A stretch of DNA of 64,000 bases from Georgenia satyanarayanai (GCF_009193135.1 NZ_VUKC01000005.1:124001-188000); one strand, 5' to 3'; shown: positions 32,874 to 42,004, numbered from the stretch's first letter. Notes: generated from the sequence alone by a model not told the origin. Translations and numbers: made by a program.

Positions 32874-33475
32874 TCCGCATCCTCCTGGCCGACGACGAGA
32901 ACCTCATCCGCGACGCCCTCGCCGGCCTGCTCGGGCTCGAGGAGGACATCGAGGTCGTCGCGCAGGCGGCGTCCGGGCCGGAGGCGGTCGCCGCGGGCCG
33001 CCACCACCGTCCCGACGTCGCCGTCCTCGACCTGCAGATGCCGGGGCTCGACGGGATCGCCGTCGCCCAGCAGCTCGCGGCGGAGGTGCCCGGCTGCCGC
33101 TCCGTCATCGTCACGAGCCACGGCCGGCCCGGCTACCTCAAGCGGGCGCTGGAGGCCGGCGTCTCGGCCTTCCTGCCCAAGACGGTGTCGGGGCGGGTGC
33201 TCGCCGACGTCGTGCGCCAGGTCCAGGCCGGTGGGCGCTACGTCGACCCCGAGCTCGCCGCCGAGGCGATCAGCGCGGGCGACTCCCCGCTCACCCCGCG
33301 CGAGGCCGACGTCCTCGAGCTCGCCGCCGACGGCACGCCCGTGGAGGAGATCGCCCAGCGTGCCCACCTGAGCCCCGGGACGGTCCGCAACTACCTCTCC
33401 GCCGCCGCGATGAAGCTCGGCGCCGCCAACCGCCACGAGGCGGTCCAGGTGGCCCGGCGGCACGGCTGGATCTGA
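32870..33475 (+). CDS. NarL/DesR-family response regulator
   Basis: 201 aa. The receiver domain (1-120) has the acidic pocket Asp8/Asp9 and phosphoacceptor Asp54 in VAVLDLQMPGLDG, with conserved Lys in FLPKTV. A LuxR-type helix-turn-helix follows: LTPREADVLELAADGTPVEEIAQRAHLSPGTVRNYLSAAAMKL. Its ATG overlaps the kinase stop (ATGA). Confidence 0.95.
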   Translation: MIRILLADDENLIRDALAGLLGLEEDIEVVAQAASGPEAVAAGRHHRPDVAVLDLQMPGLDGIAVAQQLAAEVPGCRSVIVTSHGRPGYLKRALEAGVSAFLPKTVSGRVLADVVRQVQAGGRYVDPELAAEAISAGDSPLTPREADVLELAADGTPVEEIAQRAHLSPGTVRNYLSAAAMKLGAANRHEAVQVARRHGWI

Positions 33476-33519
33476 GCCGGCCAGCAACGCGCCGCCCCCA
33501 ACGCCGCCCGCCGACGCCG

Positions 33520-33647
33520 CCCCAGAACGTCGCACGTGGTGGGTTGACTGACGTCATCGGCGCCCGAGGCGCCGCTCAGCCCACCAGCTGCGACCTTTCG
33601 GGGCGGGGCGGGGCGGTGCGGGGCGGGGCGGGCGGGGCGGGTGGTGG
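33520..33647. repeat. REP-like palindrome, copy 1, with G-rich tail
   Basis: Left arm AACGTCGCACGTGGTGGG (33526-33543) and right arm CCCACCAGCTGCGACCTTT (33580-33598) are imperfect inverted repeats; the centre holds GGCGCC-CGA-GGCGCC. C-runs precede the element and a G-run tract (GGGGC repeated, 33599-33647) follows. It lies between the response-regulator and acyltransferase genes. Related copies: 38716-38786 and 50248-50330. Confidence 0.88.
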
Positions 33648-33692
33648 TCCTCGCCGTCGGGAGCGGGCCGGGCGCGACGATACGATCCCCGG

Positions 33693-34484
33693 ATGACCAG
33701 ACCCGTCCCCCCGATGTACCGCGCCGTGGCCGGGCTGCTGCGCCCGCTGCTGCGGGCGACAATGCGCCGCGACTGGCGCGGCGCCGAGCACCTGCCCGCC
33801 GAGGGGGGCTTCATCGCGGCCGGCAACCACCTGTCGAACGTCGACCCGCTCGTCTTCGCGCACTACCTGTACAACCACGGGGCCGCGCCGCGCTTCCTCG
33901 CCAAGCACACCCTCTTCGCGGTGCCGGTGGTCGGCCGGGTGTTCCGCCTGGCCGGGCAGATCCCCGTCGAGCGCGACAGCGCCTCGGCGGTCGCGGCCCT
34001 CGAGCCGGCGCGGAAGGCGCTGGAGCGGGGGCTGTGCGTGGGGATCTTCCCCGAGGGCACCTTCACCCGCGCCCCCGACCTGTGGCCGATGACGGCGAAG
34101 CACGGCGTCGCCCGGCTCGCGCTCTCGGCGCGGGTGCCGGTGGTGCCGGTCGCCCAGTGGGGACCCCAGGACGTCCTGGCGCGCTACGGGAAGGTGCCCC
34201 ACCTCCTCCCGCGCCGCACCGTGCGGGTCGAGGCCGGTCCGGCGGTCCCGCTCGAGGACCTCTACGGCCGCGAGGAGGACCCGCAGGCGCTGCGCGAGGC
34301 CACCGAGCGGGTCATGGCCGCGATCACCGAGATCCTCGCCGGGCTGCGCGGCGAGGAGCCGCCGGCCCGCGTCTACGACACCCGCCGCGACGGCGACCCG
34401 CGGGCCGTCGAGCTGGCCGCGCGCGCCGAGCGCAGGCGGGCCCGCCGCGCACGCACGGACACCCGGACCGAGAGGGATGCATGA
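33693..34484 (+). CDS. 1-acylglycerol-3-phosphate acyltransferase-like protein
   Basis: 263 aa, PlsC fold. Acyltransferase motifs in order: NHLSNVDP (catalytic His-x4-Asp near residue 47), FRLAGQIPVERD, FPEGTF and a Pro-containing VPVAQWG block. It acylates lysophosphatidate or a related glycerolipid at the membrane. It overlaps gpsA by 4 bp, which makes glycerol-3-phosphate, so the pair serves phospholipid synthesis. The ATG lies 6 bases behind TACGAT (33681-33686), suggesting a leaderless mRNA. The C-terminal 30 residues are a charged tail. Confidence 0.93.
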   Translation: MTRPVPPMYRAVAGLLRPLLRATMRRDWRGAEHLPAEGGFIAAGNHLSNVDPLVFAHYLYNHGAAPRFLAKHTLFAVPVVGRVFRLAGQIPVERDSASAVAALEPARKALERGLCVGIFPEGTFTRAPDLWPMTAKHGVARLALSARVPVVPVAQWGPQDVLARYGKVPHLLPRRTVRVEAGPAVPLEDLYGREEDPQALREATERVMAAITEILAGLRGEEPPARVYDTRRDGDPRAVELAARAERRRARRARTDTRTERDA

Positions 34485-35503
34485 CCGGCACGACCACCGC
34501 ACCGGCCCGCGCCGCGGTCCTCGGCACCGGCAGCTGGGGCACGACCTTCGCCGCGGTCCTCGCCGACGCCGGCAACGCGGTCACCATGTGGGGCCGCTCG
34601 CCGGACACCTGCCGAGAGATCACCGAGGAGCACCGCAACTCCCGCTACCTGCCCGACGTCCCCCTCCCGCCCGGGGTCACGGCGACGACCGACCTGCGGG
34701 CCGCGCTCGCCGGCGCGGGCGTCGTCGCGGTGGCCATCCCCTCCCAGGCGGTGCGCGCGGTGCTGTCCGGCGCCGCGGACGCGCTCGAGCCCGGCGCCGT
34801 CGTCGTCTCGCTCATGAAGGGGGTCGAGCTCGGCACCCACGAGCGGATGAGCGAGGTGCTGCGCGAGGCGCTCGGGCTGGAGGAGCGGCGCGTTGCCGTC
34901 GTCTCCGGGCCGAACCTCGCCCGTGAGATCGCCACCCACCAGCCCACGGCCACCGTCGTCGCCGCGAGCGACGAGGCCGCCGCCGCGCGGGTCGCGCACG
35001 CCTGCGCCACCCCCTACTTCCGGCCGTACACGAACACCGACGTCGTCGGGGTCGAGCTCGGCGGCGCGGTGAAGAACGTCATCGCGCTCGCGGTCGGCAT
35101 GGCCCAGGGCTCCGGCTTCGGTGACAACACGACCGCGACGATCATCACGCGCGGGCTCGCCGAGACCACCCGCCTCGGGCTCGCGCTCGGTGCGCAGGCC
35201 GAGACCTTCGCCGGCCTCGCGGGCCTCGGTGACCTCGTCGCGACCTGTGCCTCGCGGCTCTCGCGCAACAACACCCTCGGCCGGCACGTGGGGGAGGGGA
35301 TGACGCTCGAGGAGGCCATCGTGGCGACCGGCGGCACCGCCGAGGGCGTCAAGTCCTGCCGCGCCGTGCTCGAGCTGGCGGCCGCGCACGACGTCGACAT
35401 GCCGATCAGCCAGGCCGTCGCCGCCGTCCTCCACGAGGGCCTGCCGGTCCTCGCGATGACCGAGGCGCTGCTCTCCCGGCCCCGCAAGGCCGAGGGCGTC
35501 TGA
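34481..35503 (+). CDS. gpsA: Glycerol-3-phosphate dehydrogenase [NAD(P)+]
   Basis: 340 aa from the ATG at 34481, overlapping the acyltransferase stop. N-terminal Rossmann motif VLGTGSWGTTFA, then NSRYLPDVPLPPGV, VSGPNLAREIA, and the catalytic Lys in ELGGAVKNVIALAVG; GLGDLVATCASRLSRNNTLGRHVGEG follows. It reduces dihydroxyacetone phosphate to sn-glycerol-3-phosphate for phospholipids. Confidence 0.97.
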   Translation: MTGTTTAPARAAVLGTGSWGTTFAAVLADAGNAVTMWGRSPDTCREITEEHRNSRYLPDVPLPPGVTATTDLRAALAGAGVVAVAIPSQAVRAVLSGAADALEPGAVVVSLMKGVELGTHERMSEVLREALGLEERRVAVVSGPNLAREIATHQPTATVVAASDEAAAARVAHACATPYFRPYTNTDVVGVELGGAVKNVIALAVGMAQGSGFGDNTTATIITRGLAETTRLGLALGAQAETFAGLAGLGDLVATCASRLSRNNTLGRHVGEGMTLEEAIVATGGTAEGVKSCRAVLELAAAHDVDMPISQAVAAVLHEGLPVLAMTEALLSRPRKAEGV

Positions 35504-35506
35504 CCG

Positions 35507-36175
35507 TCAGTCCTCGGGGTCGGCGACGTCGATGACGAGGCGCGCCGGGTCGGCGAGCGTGAAGACCCGGTAGTCCGCCGGACCGTCGTCGACGCCGATG
35601 AACAGCTGGGTCAGGCCCTCGAAGGTGCCGAGGTAGTGGACCTCCTCGACGATGTCCGGTCCCTCGAGCGGCGCGCCCGGGACGTAGTGCTCCTCGCCCT
35701 CGTCGGGGTAGCGCGTGCCGGAGACGGACACGGAGAGGATCGCCTCGCCGTCGACGTCGACCCGTTCGCCGCGACCGTCCTCGATCGCCTCGTCGACGTA
35801 CTCGACCTGCCAGCCGGGCACACCCTCGCCGGCCAGCTCGACGACGACGCGGTCGAAGCCCTCGTGGTCACCCACCCGCAGGCCGACCGGGAGGAGGAGG
35901 TCACCGCTCGGCTCGGCGCTCTGCGCGGTGCCCGCCGGGCCGAAGGCCGGCGCGTCGGTCGGCGCGGGGGCCTCGGTCGGTGCGTCGGTGGTGGGCTCGG
36001 GGGTCGCCGACGGCTCCTCGGTGGGGGAGGCGTCGGTCGTCGGCTCGGTGACCACGGGCGGCGGGTTCGTCGACGACGGCGGCGAGGGCTCGCCGTCGTC
36101 GTTCGCGCAGGCGGCGAGGGCGAGGGCGGCGAGCGAGGCGGTGGCGACGATCCGGGTGGTGCGCGGGGCGGTCAT
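35507..36175 (-). CDS. AMIN-like-domain lipoprotein
   Basis: 222 aa. Lipoprotein signal with lipobox LALAAC-AN (Cys near 23), a Thr/Pro/Glu-rich linker (27-80), then a compact C-terminal domain (about 95-220) with GFDRVVVELAGEGVPGWQVEYVDEA and LADPARLVIDVADPED, typical of actinobacterial AMIN-like proteins. Probably attached to the outer membrane face and facing the cell wall; function unknown. The ATG is 6 bases behind TAGCAT (36187-36182), likely leaderless. It overlaps nothing and converges on gpsA with a 3-bp gap. Confidence 0.88.
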   Translation of the reverse strand: MTAPRTTRIVATASLAALALAACANDDGEPSPPSSTNPPPVVTEPTTDASPTEEPSATPEPTTDAPTEAPAPTDAPAFGPAGTAQSAEPSGDLLLPVGLRVGDHEGFDRVVVELAGEGVPGWQVEYVDEAIEDGRGERVDVDGEAILSVSVSGTRYPDEGEEHYVPGAPLEGPDIVEEVHYLGTFEGLTQLFIGVDDGPADYRVFTLADPARLVIDVADPED

Positions 36176-36184
36176 CCCCCGATG

Positions 36185-37333
36185 CTAGACGGCGGCGGCC
36201 GCGGCCAGCCCGTGCTGCAGGTCGGCCCACAGGTCCTCGACGTCCTCGACGCCCACGGACATGCGCAGGAGGTCGTCGGGCACGGTGGGTGCCTCGGAGG
36301 CGAAGCGCCGGCGCCGCTCGAGGCTCGACTCGACGCCGCCCAGGCTCGTCGCCGGCACCCACAGGCGCACCGCGGCGGCGAGGGCGTCCGCGCCGGACTG
36401 CCCACCCACGGGACGCAGCGTGATGATCGAGCCGTAGCCGTCCATCTGCGCGGTGGCGCGCTCGTGCTGCGGGTGGCTGGTGAGGGAGGGGTGGGAGACC
36501 GCGACGACGTGCTCGTGGCCCTCGAGGCGGCGCGCCAGCTCCGCGGCGTTGGCCTGGGAGCGCTCGACGCGCAGCGCGAGGGTGCGCAGGCCGCGCAGCG
36601 CGAGCCACGTCTCCCACGGGCCGGCGATGCCGCCGCCGATGTCGCGGCGCAGACGCACGGCGTCGTACAGCTCGCGGGAGCTCGTGAGGACCGCGCCGAG
36701 GATGAGGTCGGAGTGGCCGGCGAGGTACTTGCTCACCGAGTGGACGACGACGTCGGCGCCGAGCTCGAGCGGACGCTGCGCCAGCGGGGTGGCGAAGGTG
36801 TTGTCGACGACGACGACCGCCCCGGCCGCGTGGGCGGCGGCGCTGATCGCGGCGATGTCGGCGATCTCGAGCATGGGGTTGGTGGGCGTCTCGACCCACA
36901 CGAGCGACGTCGTGCCGCCCTCGATCGCGGCGACCACGGCGTCGGTGTCGGCGATGTCGACCTCGACGAGCTCGACCCCGGTGCGCTCGACGAGGTGACG
37001 GGCCGCGACGAGGGACGCGTGGTAGGCGTGGCGCGGGACGACGAGCCGGGTGCCCGGGCGGGTGAGGTCGAGCGCGGCGCTGACCGCGGCCATGCCCGAG
37101 GCGAAGACGAGACCGGGCTCGCCGGCCCGCTCGAGGCCGGCGAGCGCCTCCTCCAGCGGCTCCCACGTCTCGGTGCCCAGGCGCGTGTAGACGGGGACGC
37201 CCGGCGCGGCGGCGCCGAGGCCGACGTAGGTGGAGGAGAGGACCACCGGCGGGTTGACCGGTGCCCCCTCGGTGCGCTCGGGGCGCCCGGCGACGACGGC
37301 GTAGGTGGCGGGGCTGAGGTCTCGGTCGTTCAC
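36185..37333 (-). CDS. Cystathionine gamma-synthase/lyase-family PLP enzyme
   Basis: 382 aa. Trans-sulfuration (Cys/Met metabolism) family: GMAAVSAALDL, VWVETPTNPMLEIADI, VVDNTFATPLAQRPLELGADVVVHSVSKYLAGHSD with the PLP Lys in SVSKY, and a C-terminal SLGGVESSLERR. It could make cystathionine from an activated homoserine or cleave it; the motifs do not separate these. The GTG at 37333 stands 6 bases behind TACCCT (37345-37340), indicating a leaderless mRNA. It is separated from the lipoprotein gene by 9 bp in the same direction. Confidence 0.9.
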   Translation of the reverse strand: MNDRDLSPATYAVVAGRPERTEGAPVNPPVVLSSTYVGLGAAAPGVPVYTRLGTETWEPLEEALAGLERAGEPGLVFASGMAAVSAALDLTRPGTRLVVPRHAYHASLVAARHLVERTGVELVEVDIADTDAVVAAIEGGTTSLVWVETPTNPMLEIADIAAISAAAHAAGAVVVVDNTFATPLAQRPLELGADVVVHSVSKYLAGHSDLILGAVLTSSRELYDAVRLRRDIGGGIAGPWETWLALRGLRTLALRVERSQANAAELARRLEGHEHVVAVSHPSLTSHPQHERATAQMDGYGSIITLRPVGGQSGADALAAAVRLWVPATSLGGVESSLERRRRFASEAPTVPDDLLRMSVGVEDVEDLWADLQHGLAAAAAV

Positions 37334-37535
37334 GGCCTCAGGGTAAGCCTGGGCGCCGGGTGCCCCGTGCTCCGTCCCACGGGTGGGCCGGGGCCACCTC
37401 CCCGCTCCACCCTGCTCCCGCTGGACGCTCGGGGCGCAAGTCGGCGGGCGCGGTGTGCCGCGCGGACGAGAGCCCGGTCACCGGGCGGCGGGTTGCGGGG
37501 GGCGCCGTCGGCGCCCGCCGGTAGTCTCACAGGCG

Positions 37536-38696
37536 ATGAGCGACTCGACCCAGCCCGCGCCCCCTCCCGCCGCCGAGCCCGGCGCCGCCACGCCGCGGCG
37601 CACCCGGGTGGCCCTCGTCTTCGGCGGGCGCAGCGGCGAGCACGCCATCAGCTGCGCCACCGCCGCCGGCGTGCTGCGCGCCCTGGACCGTGAGCGCTAC
37701 GACGTCCTGCCGATCGGCATCACGCCGTCGGGCCAGTGGGTGCTCGCCCCGGACGACCCCGACGCCCTGTCCATCACGGGCGGCGACCTGCCGGAGGTCG
37801 GCGCGGCCGAGGGGGACGTCGTCCTGCCCATGGCCGACGTGCGCCGCGAGCTCACCGTCACCGAGGCCGGCCGGCTGCCGCGCAGCCTCGGCGAGGTCGA
37901 CGTCGTCTTCCCCGTCCTCCACGGACCGTTCGGTGAGGACGGCACCCTCCAGGGCCTGCTCGAGATGGCCCAGCTGCCCTACGTCGGCTCGGGCGTGCTC
38001 GCCTCCGCGGCGGGCATGGACAAGCACTACATGAAGGTCGTCCTCGCGGGGCACGGGCTGCCCGTGGGGCCCTACACGGTCATCACCCCGCCGCAGTGGC
38101 GCACCGACGCCGACGCCGCGATGGACGCCGTCGACAGCCTCGGGTACCCGGTGTTCGTCAAGCCGGCGCGGGCGGGCTCGTCCCTCGGCATCACCAAGGT
38201 CGACCACCGCGCCGACCTCGCCGACGCCATCGTCGAGGCGCAGCGCCACGACCCGAAGGTCGTCGTCGAGGCGGCGCTCGAGGGCCGCGAGATCGAGTGC
38301 GCCGTCCTCGAGGGTCGCGGCGACGACGCCCCGCGCACCGCGCTGCCGGGGGAGATCGTCGTCGAGGGGCACGACTTCTACGACTTCGAGGCGAAGTACC
38401 TCGACGCCGGTCAGGTGCGGCTCAGCTGCCCCGCCGACCTTCCCCAGCACGTCATCGACGAGGTGCGGGTCGTCGCGGCGCGGGCCTTCGAGGCGCTCGG
38501 CTGCGAGGGGCTGGCGCGGGTGGATTTCTTCGTCACCGGCTCGGGCCGCGTGACGGTCAACGAGGTCAACACGATGCCCGGCTTCACGCCGTACTCGATG
38601 TACCCGCTCATGTGGGAGCGCAGCGGCCTGCCCTACCCCGAGCTGGTCGACGAGCTCATCCAGCTAGCCCTGGCACGCCCGGTCGGCCTCCGCTAG
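37536..38696 (+). CDS. ddl: D-alanine--D-alanine ligase
   Basis: 386 aa from the ATG at 37536, 8 bases behind TAGTCT (37522-37527); longer frames upstream lack homology. ATP-grasp enzyme: VALVFGGRSGEHAISC at the N-terminus, FPVLHGPFGEDGTLQG, YVGSGVLASAAGMDKHYMK, PVFVKPARAGSSLGI, and the metal site VNEVNTMPGFTPYSMYP. It joins two D-Ala for peptidoglycan. First gene of the conserved ddl-DUF3515-thiL block. Confidence 0.97.
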   Translation: MSDSTQPAPPPAAEPGAATPRRTRVALVFGGRSGEHAISCATAAGVLRALDRERYDVLPIGITPSGQWVLAPDDPDALSITGGDLPEVGAAEGDVVLPMADVRRELTVTEAGRLPRSLGEVDVVFPVLHGPFGEDGTLQGLLEMAQLPYVGSGVLASAAGMDKHYMKVVLAGHGLPVGPYTVITPPQWRTDADAAMDAVDSLGYPVFVKPARAGSSLGITKVDHRADLADAIVEAQRHDPKVVVEAALEGREIECAVLEGRGDDAPRTALPGEIVVEGHDFYDFEAKYLDAGQVRLSCPADLPQHVIDEVRVVAARAFEALGCEGLARVDFFVTGSGRVTVNEVNTMPGFTPYSMYPLMWERSGLPYPELVDELIQLALARPVGLR

Positions 38697-38715
38697 GCCC
38701 GCACCCCGTCCACCA

Positions 38716-38828
38716 CCTTCGCAATTGGCGGGCTGAGCGACGCCGCGAGGCGACATCCCGTCGTCCAGGCCACCAATTGCGACGTTGTGGGGCGGCGGGG
38801 CGGGGCTGGGCCGGGTGGGGCGGGGTGG
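38716..38828. repeat. REP-like palindrome, copy 2, with G-rich tail
   Basis: TTCGCAATTGGCGGGCTGAG begins the left arm (38718-38737); CCACCAATTGCGACGTTG (about 38770-38787) is the right arm. A G-run tract (38788-38828) follows, as in copy 1. It lies between convergent ddl and the DUF3515 gene and may end both transcripts. Confidence 0.85.
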
Positions 38829-38829
38829 G

Positions 38830-39333
38830 TCAGAGGTCTTCGAGGCCGATGCAGGCGCGCTCTGCTGTCGTGCGCTCGACCGCTCGCGCCAGGTCCACCA
38901 GGACGGCGGTGGGCTGGTCGCCGCCGCGCTCGGTCGGCACGACGACCTCGACCGCGGGCACCCGCCCGTAGGTGACGAAGGTCCACGAGCCGTTCTCACG
39001 GCGGGCGTGGTCGGGGACCATCGCGTCGTCGCTCTCCAGGGCGAGCCAGTCGACGGACGAGTCACCGGACTCGACGGTGATGCACCGCTCGGTGCTCGGG
39101 CCGGGCACGTCGACGCCGCAGCGCAGCGTGATCGCCGGATCGCCCCACCCGGCGATCGACTGGCTCGCGATCGAGCGCTCCTCGCCGCCGGCGAGCTCGC
39201 CGGGCAGCGCCTGGAGGACCTCCGCGCACACCGGGTCGGCGGCCTGCGGGCCGGCGGGCACCGTGAGCGGGGACGCGCACGCCCCCACCGCCGCCACCGC
39301 CGCTGCCAGGGCCACCGTCCGCCGTCGTCTCAC
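38830..39333 (-). CDS. DUF3515 lipoprotein
   Basis: 167 aa. I choose the GTG at 39333 over one three codons upstream because it stands 7 bases behind TACGGT (39346-39341) and gives the signal RRRRTVALAAAVAAVGAC with a lipobox Cys. The mature domain has the family features DPVCAEVLQALPGEL, ITLRCGVDVPGP and ALVDLARAVERTTAERAC, with paired cysteines. Function unknown; the ddl-DUF3515-thiL order is conserved in actinomycetes. Confidence 0.87.
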   Translation of the reverse strand: MRRRRTVALAAAVAAVGACASPLTVPAGPQAADPVCAEVLQALPGELAGGEERSIASQSIAGWGDPAITLRCGVDVPGPSTERCITVESGDSSVDWLALESDDAMVPDHARRENGSWTFVTYGRVPAVEVVVPTERGGDQPTAVLVDLARAVERTTAERACIGLEDL

Positions 39334-39395
39334 GTCCCTCACCGTAACCCGCCCGTGCGGGGTGTCGGCGCGGCGGCCCCCGGTAGCGTGGCCGG

Positions 39396-40385
39396 GTGAC
39401 CGAGACCTCCGCGCTCCCCGTCAGCGCGCTGAGCGAGGGTGAGCTCCTCGCCCGCTTCACCCCGCTGCTGCCGCGCGGGCGCGCCACCCTCGTCCCGACG
39501 GGAGACGACGCCGCCGTCGTCGCCGCCCCGGACGGGCGCTTCGTCGTCTCGACCGACGTCCTCGTCGAGGACCACCACTTCCGCCGCGGCTGGGGCACCG
39601 CCCGCGACCTCGGTGCCCGGGCCGCGGCGCAGAACCTCGCCGACGTCGCCGCGATGGGCGCCGTCCCGACGAGCACCGTCGTCGGCCTCGTCCTGCCACC
39701 GGCCACCCCGGTCGCCTGGGTCGAGGGCCTCGCCCGCGGCCTCGCCGACGTGTGTGCGCCGCTCGGCGTCGGTGTCGACGGCGGCGACCTCAGCGCGGGG
39801 GAGCAGCTCGTCGTCGCCGTCACCGCCCACGGCGACCTCGAGGGCCGCGCCCCGGTCCTGCGCTCCGGCGCTCGCCCCGGCGACGTCCTCGCCCACGCCG
39901 GCGGGATCGGCGCGGCCGCCGCGGGTCTCGCCGTCCTCACCACGTCCCCGGAGGACGACGACGGCGCAGCGACCGCCGCCGTCGCCGCCTTCCTCCGGCC
40001 CGCCCCGCCCTACGCCGCCGGGCCGGCCGCCGCGGACGCCGGGGCGAGCGCGATGATGGACGTGAGCGACGGCCTGCTGCGCGACGCCGGGCGCCTGGCG
40101 CGCGCGTCGGGCGTGGAGGTCGTCCTCGACCCGCTCGCCGACTCGCTTCCGGGTGACCTCGCCGCCCTCACCCCCCTCGCGGCCCGGCACGGGGCCGCGC
40201 CGGAGGCTTGGGTGCTCACCGGTGGCGAGGACCACGGCCTGCTCGCCACCTTCCCCGCCGAGGTGACGCTGCCGCCCGGCTTCCGGCGCCTCGGCTCGGT
40301 CCGCGCGGGGCAGCCGCGCGTCCTCACGGCTCCGCAGGACGCCCGCCACGCCGCCGCCGTCGGCTGGGACCACTTCCGCCGGTAG
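39396..40385 (+). CDS. thiL: Thiamine-monophosphate kinase
   Basis: 329 aa. GTG at 39396, 6 bases behind TAGCGT (39384-39389), so probably leaderless. AIR-synthase-fold kinase: VPTGDDAAVVAAPDGRFVVSTDVLVEDHHFRR, GARAAAQNLADVAAMGAVP, GVDGGDLSAGEQLVVAVTAHG and AMMDVSDGLLRDAGRLAR. It makes thiamine diphosphate from the monophosphate. Confidence 0.96.
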   Translation: MTETSALPVSALSEGELLARFTPLLPRGRATLVPTGDDAAVVAAPDGRFVVSTDVLVEDHHFRRGWGTARDLGARAAAQNLADVAAMGAVPTSTVVGLVLPPATPVAWVEGLARGLADVCAPLGVGVDGGDLSAGEQLVVAVTAHGDLEGRAPVLRSGARPGDVLAHAGGIGAAAAGLAVLTTSPEDDDGAATAAVAAFLRPAPPYAAGPAAADAGASAMMDVSDGLLRDAGRLARASGVEVVLDPLADSLPGDLAALTPLAARHGAAPEAWVLTGGEDHGLLATFPAEVTLPPGFRRLGSVRAGQPRVLTAPQDARHAAAVGWDHFRR

Positions 40386-40433
40386 GGGCGCCGCCCGGTG
40401 ACGCCCGCCGCCGGCGCGCCTACGCTGGGGAGC

Positions 40434-41447
40434 ATGACGAACCTCGAGGCGCGGCCGCAGGAGCAGGTGTGCGTCGCCGGGCCCGAGCCCGCCGCCGTCG
40501 AGCTCATCGAGCCGCGCGACGTCCCCCTGGGCGGGCCGCGGGCGATGACGGTGCGGCGCACCCTCCCCTCCCGCCAGCGCTCCCTCGTCGGGCCGTTCTG
40601 CTTCGCCGACCACTACGGCCCTGACGACATCGCCGTCTCCGGCGGGATGGACGTGGCGCCGCACCCGCACACGGGTCTGCAGACGGTGACGTGGCTCTTC
40701 GAGGGGCAGGTGCTCCACCGGGACGCGCTCGGCTCCGTGCAGACCATCGAGCCCGGCCAGCTCAACCTCATGACCGCCGGCAACGGGATCTGCCACTCCG
40801 AGGAGGGGACGCTGCGGCGCTTCCCCGACCAGGGGCGCCTGCACGGCGTCCAGCTGTGGACCGCCCTGCCCGACGCTCACCGCGCCGGGGAGCGTGCCTT
40901 CGAGCACGTCGCGGACGTCCCGTCCGTCGAGGTCGACGGCGCCCGTGTGCGGGTCTTCATGGGCTCCCTGGGCGGGGTGCGGTCGCCCGCACGGGCGTAC
41001 TCGCCGCTCGTGGCCGCGCAGCTCGACCTCCCTGCCGGCGCGCGCGTCCGGCTCCCGGTCGACCCGACCTTCGAGCACGGGCTGCTGCTCGACTCCGGTG
41101 ACCTGTCCGTGGCCGGCACGACCGTGCCACCGGCCTGGCTCGCCTACCTCGCGCCCGGCCGGGACGAGATCGTCCTCGAGGCCGGTGACACCCCGGTCCG
41201 CGCGGTGCTCATGGGCGGCGCCCCGTTCGAGGAGGAGGTGCTCATGTGGTGGAACTTCGTCGGGCGCACGCACGAGGAGGTCGTCGCGGCCCGCGCCCAG
41301 TGGCAGGCGGCGGTCGCGGGGGACCCCGAGGGCGTCGCCCGCTTCGGCCGCGTCACCGGGTACGACGGCGCGCCCCTGCCCGCCCCCGAGCTGCCGCAGG
41401 TGCGGCTCAGGCCCCGCTCCCGGCTCGAGGAGCCCCGCTCCCGCTGA
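40434..41447 (+). CDS. Pirin-family bicupin protein
   Basis: 337 aa. The ATG at 40434 is 7 bases behind TACGCT (40421-40426); longer upstream frame is shadow. The N-terminal cupin has all four pirin metal ligands in the expected spacing: His77 and His79 (PHPHTGLQTVTW), His121 and Glu123 (GICHSEEG). Pirins bind Fe and some have quercetinase activity. The C-terminal cupin spans about 185-300. Its last 41 bp overlap the convergent acetyltransferase gene. Confidence 0.93.
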   Translation: MTNLEARPQEQVCVAGPEPAAVELIEPRDVPLGGPRAMTVRRTLPSRQRSLVGPFCFADHYGPDDIAVSGGMDVAPHPHTGLQTVTWLFEGQVLHRDALGSVQTIEPGQLNLMTAGNGICHSEEGTLRRFPDQGRLHGVQLWTALPDAHRAGERAFEHVADVPSVEVDGARVRVFMGSLGGVRSPARAYSPLVAAQLDLPAGARVRLPVDPTFEHGLLLDSGDLSVAGTTVPPAWLAYLAPGRDEIVLEAGDTPVRAVLMGGAPFEEEVLMWWNFVGRTHEEVVAARAQWQAAVAGDPEGVARFGRVTGYDGAPLPAPELPQVRLRPRSRLEEPRSR

Positions 41448-41982
41448 CCGACGCCTCGGCGACGAAGAGCTCGCTCCTCGCGTTGTAGAACCGCTCCGTC
41501 GTGCCGCGGTGCTCCATGCCGATGCGCATCGCCACCCGCTGGGAGGCGTGGTTGTCCGGGTAGGTCACCGCCACCACCCGCGGCAGCCCGCCGCCGAGCG
41601 CGTGAGCGAGGACGGCGGCCGCTGCCTCGCTCGCGTAGCCGTGCCCCCACGAGTCCGGGTGGAGGTGCCACCCGATCTCCGTCTCCCCGGAGGGCAGCAG
41701 CGGCAGGGACGGCCCGGACAGGGGGATGTCCTTGAGGAGCAGCGAGCCGTGCCGCCGGCCGCCGTCACGGTCGGTGATCAGCCAGACGCCGTGGACGGGG
41801 TGGTCGTCCAGGCTGCGGTAGCGCGCGACGCGGTCGGCCGCCTCGGCCCGGTCGGTCACGACCCGCGGCTCGGCACCGAGGAAGCGCTGGACCTCCCAGC
41901 GGGAGTGGAGGTCGAGGGCGAAGTCGACGTCGTCGTCCGTCCACGGACGCAGGAGGAGGCGGTCGGTGGTGAGCTGGCGCAC
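41407..41982 (-). CDS. GNAT acetyltransferase (RimJ/RimL-like)
   Basis: 191 aa. I take the GTG at 41982 (MRQLTTDRLLLRPW), 6 bases behind TACCGT (41994-41989), over one seven codons upstream. GNAT features: TDRLLLRPWTDDD, EIGWHLHPDSWGHGYASEAAAAVLAHAL (acetyl-CoA loop) and VTYPDNHASQRVAMRIGMEHRG. It likely acetylates an amino group on a protein terminus or small molecule. The 3' end is antisense to the last 41 bp of the pirin gene. Confidence 0.9.
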   Translation of the reverse strand: MRQLTTDRLLLRPWTDDDVDFALDLHSRWEVQRFLGAEPRVVTDRAEAADRVARYRSLDDHPVHGVWLITDRDGGRRHGSLLLKDIPLSGPSLPLLPSGETEIGWHLHPDSWGHGYASEAAAAVLAHALGGGLPRVVAVTYPDNHASQRVAMRIGMEHRGTTERFYNARSELFVAEASVSGSGAPRAGSGA

Positions 41983-42004
41983 GGCGCCACGGTACCCGGG
42001 CACG

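Noticed and set aside
33599-33647. G-rich tract considered as a G-quadruplex
   Set aside because: It could fold so, but G-runs are expected at this base composition and the tract is better described as the tail of the REP-like element.
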